A stretch of 64,000 bases of DNA, taken from contig CAKOGP040001112.1 in the NCBI GenBank assembly GCA_933822405.4, positions 1,221,378 to 1,285,377 of the forward strand. The letters run 5' to 3'. A model generated the notes under the pieces. The model was not told the DNA's origin and searched no databases. It worked only from the letters and a program-made list of their open reading frames with translations. Below are positions 61,637-64,000 of this stretch, one piece after another. Position numbers and translations under genes: made by a program. Source of the DNA: Cylindrotheca closterium. Its lineage: Eukaryota; Bacillariophyta; Bacillariophyceae; Bacillariales; Bacillariaceae. Each line of letters begins with the position of its first letter. The stretch's first letter is position 1.

Positions 61637-63529
61637 ATGAAGACAATCTCATACCATTTACATGCCACAGCAATATGTTTGTTGATCGTTCCCTCTATGG
61701 CATTCCAAACAAGGCGATATCCGTTGACCAGAGACTCGAATCTTTCTTCATCACGATCGTGTCTTCTGTCGAGAACGAATGGGTCAGGTGATGACGCTGG
61801 AATCATTGATCGATCTGATGCTTTATCAACATTTGAACTATCCCGAAGAGAGGCTCTGTCTTCAATGGCTTTAGCAACGATAATATACCCGATGTCGGTA
61901 CAGGCGGTAGTTGATACAAGGGAACATTCCTTGGAAGATATCGAGCTGGGATCTGGGCGTTGGAAGGCGAAGAAATTGAGTTGGGAACACGACGCTGGAA
62001 GGCATGTTGTATCTCCATCATTTGCAACGTATGCCGCAAGGATACTACTGAATTTTGATCCGAGTGTAGCATCATGGTGGCGTGGCTTGCAATTGACTTA
62101 TGCATTGTTGCCGTTAGAGGAACAAAGGAGTATGCTCAGTCAACGATTTGGCAGCTTTGCTGCTTCAATACAAGCCTCAATGGATTCGTTTATTGTCGAA
62201 GAGATGCAAGTAAATAATGATACAAAGACTGCTTGGGAAAAGCTTTTCTCTCGATATATTGAAAAATATGGTGACAGCGACGCCGCTTTAAGGCAAATAT
62301 GCATCCTTTTCTCAATACTCCCAATGTCTGAACAACCGTTGGAGCATATTCAACAGTACAAATCTTCGATCAAACCTGATACGAACATTGATCAAGCAAT
62401 CAACCTGGACAGCTTTTTCAATGATTACTCAGCTTTACTACCAGGGTATTACGGGTGTCAGATTTCAGCTAATGCATCTTCGTACGCTATCTTTCCACTG
62501 ATTGATTTGTATGAGATTGGCATTAATGAGGAGTTCGGGCAAGCAGTGACGGCAACAACTTTTGGCCCGCTCTCATCGATAGCATTGTCTCGTGACCTTC
62601 TGGATTACTCATTAGACATATACGCGTTGTTCGGTGTTAGTGGTGCGACGGGTTGCGCGTTGACCCACTCTGTAGTGATTCCTCTTGACGTGTTGAAGAC
62701 AAAGGCGCAGACGAATCCCGAAGAATACTCTGATATTATATCTGGAGTATCTCGTGTAGTTCAAGAAGAGGGGCTTCAAGGGCTTTTGACTGGAGCGCAG
62801 GCAACATTAGCAGGATATTTTTGGTACGGGCTCTCGGTGTATCCAAGCTATGCTTTCTTCAAACGGTTTATCGGACAGTCTTTGCTACCACTTGATTTCT
62901 CTGCGCTTCACACAAATGATATAGCCTTAATTTCTGGTGCACTATCTGCCGTCATTGCTAGTCTTGGATTGACACCACTCGAGGCTGCGCGAATCCGGGT
63001 CGTTGCTGATCCAAATCGATACAAGCCCCTAGGTTTGTTGGGAACAATGAAGACGATCGTCTCAGAGGACGAATCTTTGGGATGGAAAGCACTCTATGCA
63101 GGACTTCCTGCCCTGATGACACGACAAGTGATTTTTGGATCCATCAAATTCCTCGCTTTTGAAAGAGCATGCGACGCAATATTTATGAACTGGCCGTCTC
63201 TACGAGACCTCACATGGACAGCATTGGGAGTCAGCCTGGTAGCAGGTGCTTTCTCAGGAACCGTTTCCTCTGTTGTTTCGCAACCTGCGGATGCAGTCTT
63301 GACATATGTCGCTCAACGGACGGATACCAAAGGCAATTTAAGTGTAATAGAAGGATGTCGATTAATGATAGAGGAGAGTGGCGTGACAGCACTATTCCGT
63401 GGGCTAGGAAGCAGGAGTTTATGGGCGGCCGCGATTATTGCAGGCCAGTTTTTGCTCTACGACGTGTTCCGGAACGCCTTTGGCGTAACAGCCGACGATT
63501 TGACACAGGTGTACACTCTTAAATTGTAA
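61637..63529 (+). CDS. Plastid-targeted mitochondrial-carrier-family protein with long N-terminal domain
   Basis: Single exon, 630 residues. MKTISYHLHATAICLLIVPS followed by MAFQTRR gives a signal peptide with a SMAF motif and an Arg/Ser-rich transit stretch. A second hydrophobic run preceded by twin Arg (SRREALSSMALATIIYPMSV, about residues 68-87) follows. Residues about 95-320 are helical and unrecognised. The carrier domain occupies the last 300 residues with three repeat motifs: PLDVLKTKAQTNPEEY, PLEAARIRVVADPNRY and QPADAVLTYVAQRTD, and ARIRVVADP plus MTRQVIFGSIKFLAFE resembles the phosphate carrier (SLC25A3/MIR1). Normal carriers are about 300 residues and unpreceded. The third motif lacks the basic residue expected after the Asp. 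Plastid phosphate or organic-phosphate transport is a guess. Confidence 0.75.
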   Translation: MKTISYHLHATAICLLIVPSMAFQTRRYPLTRDSNLSSSRSCLLSRTNGSGDDAGIIDRSDALSTFELSRREALSSMALATIIYPMSVQAVVDTREHSLEDIELGSGRWKAKKLSWEHDAGRHVVSPSFATYAARILLNFDPSVASWWRGLQLTYALLPLEEQRSMLSQRFGSFAASIQASMDSFIVEEMQVNNDTKTAWEKLFSRYIEKYGDSDAALRQICILFSILPMSEQPLEHIQQYKSSIKPDTNIDQAINLDSFFNDYSALLPGYYGCQISANASSYAIFPLIDLYEIGINEEFGQAVTATTFGPLSSIALSRDLLDYSLDIYALFGVSGATGCALTHSVVIPLDVLKTKAQTNPEEYSDIISGVSRVVQEEGLQGLLTGAQATLAGYFWYGLSVYPSYAFFKRFIGQSLLPLDFSALHTNDIALISGALSAVIASLGLTPLEAARIRVVADPNRYKPLGLLGTMKTIVSEDESLGWKALYAGLPALMTRQVIFGSIKFLAFERACDAIFMNWPSLRDLTWTALGVSLVAGAFSGTVSSVVSQPADAVLTYVAQRTDTKGNLSVIEGCRLMIEESGVTALFRGLGSRSLWAAAIIAGQFLLYDVFRNAFGVTADDLTQVYTLKL

Positions 63530-64000
63530 GCCGTATCTTTCGAGTAGTAGTAGTTGGGATTATTCGACTTGACCTACAGGAAAGATCGCGTGATGTGTCT
63601 TTTTTTCAGATTGAATGAATCACTGGAGCGGCCTGTAACTGGACCCAGATGCGCCAAGTGAGTCAGCTTTTCCGGGTTGTCGTTAGGACAAAATGATGGG
63701 AATAGCATACTGGTAGTACACAAGTTTGGCTGACTGGCGCATCTTTCTTTTCAAACTACTCAGTGTACGTGCCCTTTTGATCTGCTTCCGAACCATTGAA
63801 CCTTTGTCCAAATGGACGAAAATAGTCGAACCTTTGTCGAGTCCGACTAGTATTCTCGTTGAAGTCCGACTATTCTTGTTAGAATAAAGCAAAATGTGCT
63901 CTATCGTGAGTGCCTTTAGCGCTCAGAACAAACTCTCTGCAATCTAAATTCGTAATCGATTGTACAACACTTTCACGACAATAGTTCTCCTGTGTCTAGG
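63530..64000. other. Terminal intergenic region, no gene recognised
   Basis: About 470 bp to the window edge. Repeats of the word GTCCGACTA and AACCTTTGTC occur near 63799-63865 without a clear unit. No coding or RNA gene is visible. The window ends in apparent intergenic DNA. Confidence 0.45.

Noticed and set aside
1..64000. tRNA, rRNA, CRISPR, integrase or phage genes
   Set aside because: I looked for tRNA T-arm words of the GGTTCGANTCC type, for rRNA-like conserved stretches and for regularly spaced direct repeats on both strands and found none that fit.

Overview
The window looks like nuclear DNA of a diatom, most likely a pennate one; the species is not determined. Three things point there. 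(1) Genes carry short GT-AG introns, mostly 55-160 bp, and I could join 38 of them with reading frame preserved. (2) At least six predicted proteins begin with a signal peptide whose cleavage region ends in an ASAF-like motif with Phe (SCFSF, TSAF, VQAF, CSAF, VQGF, SMAF), the presequence type used to enter secondary plastids of red-algal origin. (3) The gene set mixes ordinary eukaryotic housekeeping genes with algal plastid genes. I see no operons, ribosomal or transfer RNA genes, CRISPR arrays, phage or viral genes.

Layout. 0.8-9.5 kb: a PRP40-type splicing factor and a very large TRF4-type nucleotidyltransferase. 9.8-15.1 kb: an SLC25A32-like mitochondrial carrier, an AVT/SLC36-type amino-acid transporter and an unknown polytopic membrane protein. 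15.2-23.3 kb: Mo25, a small CaaX-box protein, the CWC27 cyclophilin, a short hypothetical gene, PEX10 and ARP6. 23.6-31.9 kb: a plastid-targeted SLC4 transporter, a tandem AAA+ ATPase, a NELF-B-like protein with an internal bromodomain, and a small membrane protein. 32.1-38.3 kb: a plastid glucose-6-phosphate 1-epimerase-like protein, a membrane protein, a 477 bp MITE, tRNA dimethylallyltransferase, a plastid hypothetical protein and a twin-CX9C protein. 38.9-42.8 kb: a ten-exon HMG-CoA synthase fused to a ketoacyl synthase. 43.1-54.5 kb: a thylakoid-lumen protein, CIAO1, a cyclin, an Mpv17/PMP22 protein, VPS4, RRP45 and a long-chain polyprenyl diphosphate synthase. 54.8-63.5 kb: CD2BP2/LIN1, a helical-repeat protein, a kelch-BTB protein, a small plastid membrane protein and a plastid carrier-like protein.

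Neighbouring genes are mostly unrelated, as expected in a eukaryote, and many are arranged as close divergent or convergent pairs. The most unusual items are the HMGS-ketoacyl synthase fusion (38915-42843), the bromodomain inside a NELF-B-like protein (28359-31142), and a pair of duplicated introns around a 6-nt microexon in the kelch-BTB gene (59050-59200). Also notable are the four-cysteine insertion in VPS4, the MITE in the tRNA-modification gene's 5' region, and GTACCGGTAC-like palindromes scattered through intergenic DNA.

All exon joins were made by eye from splice signals, reading frame and family consensus. None is confirmed by transcript data.
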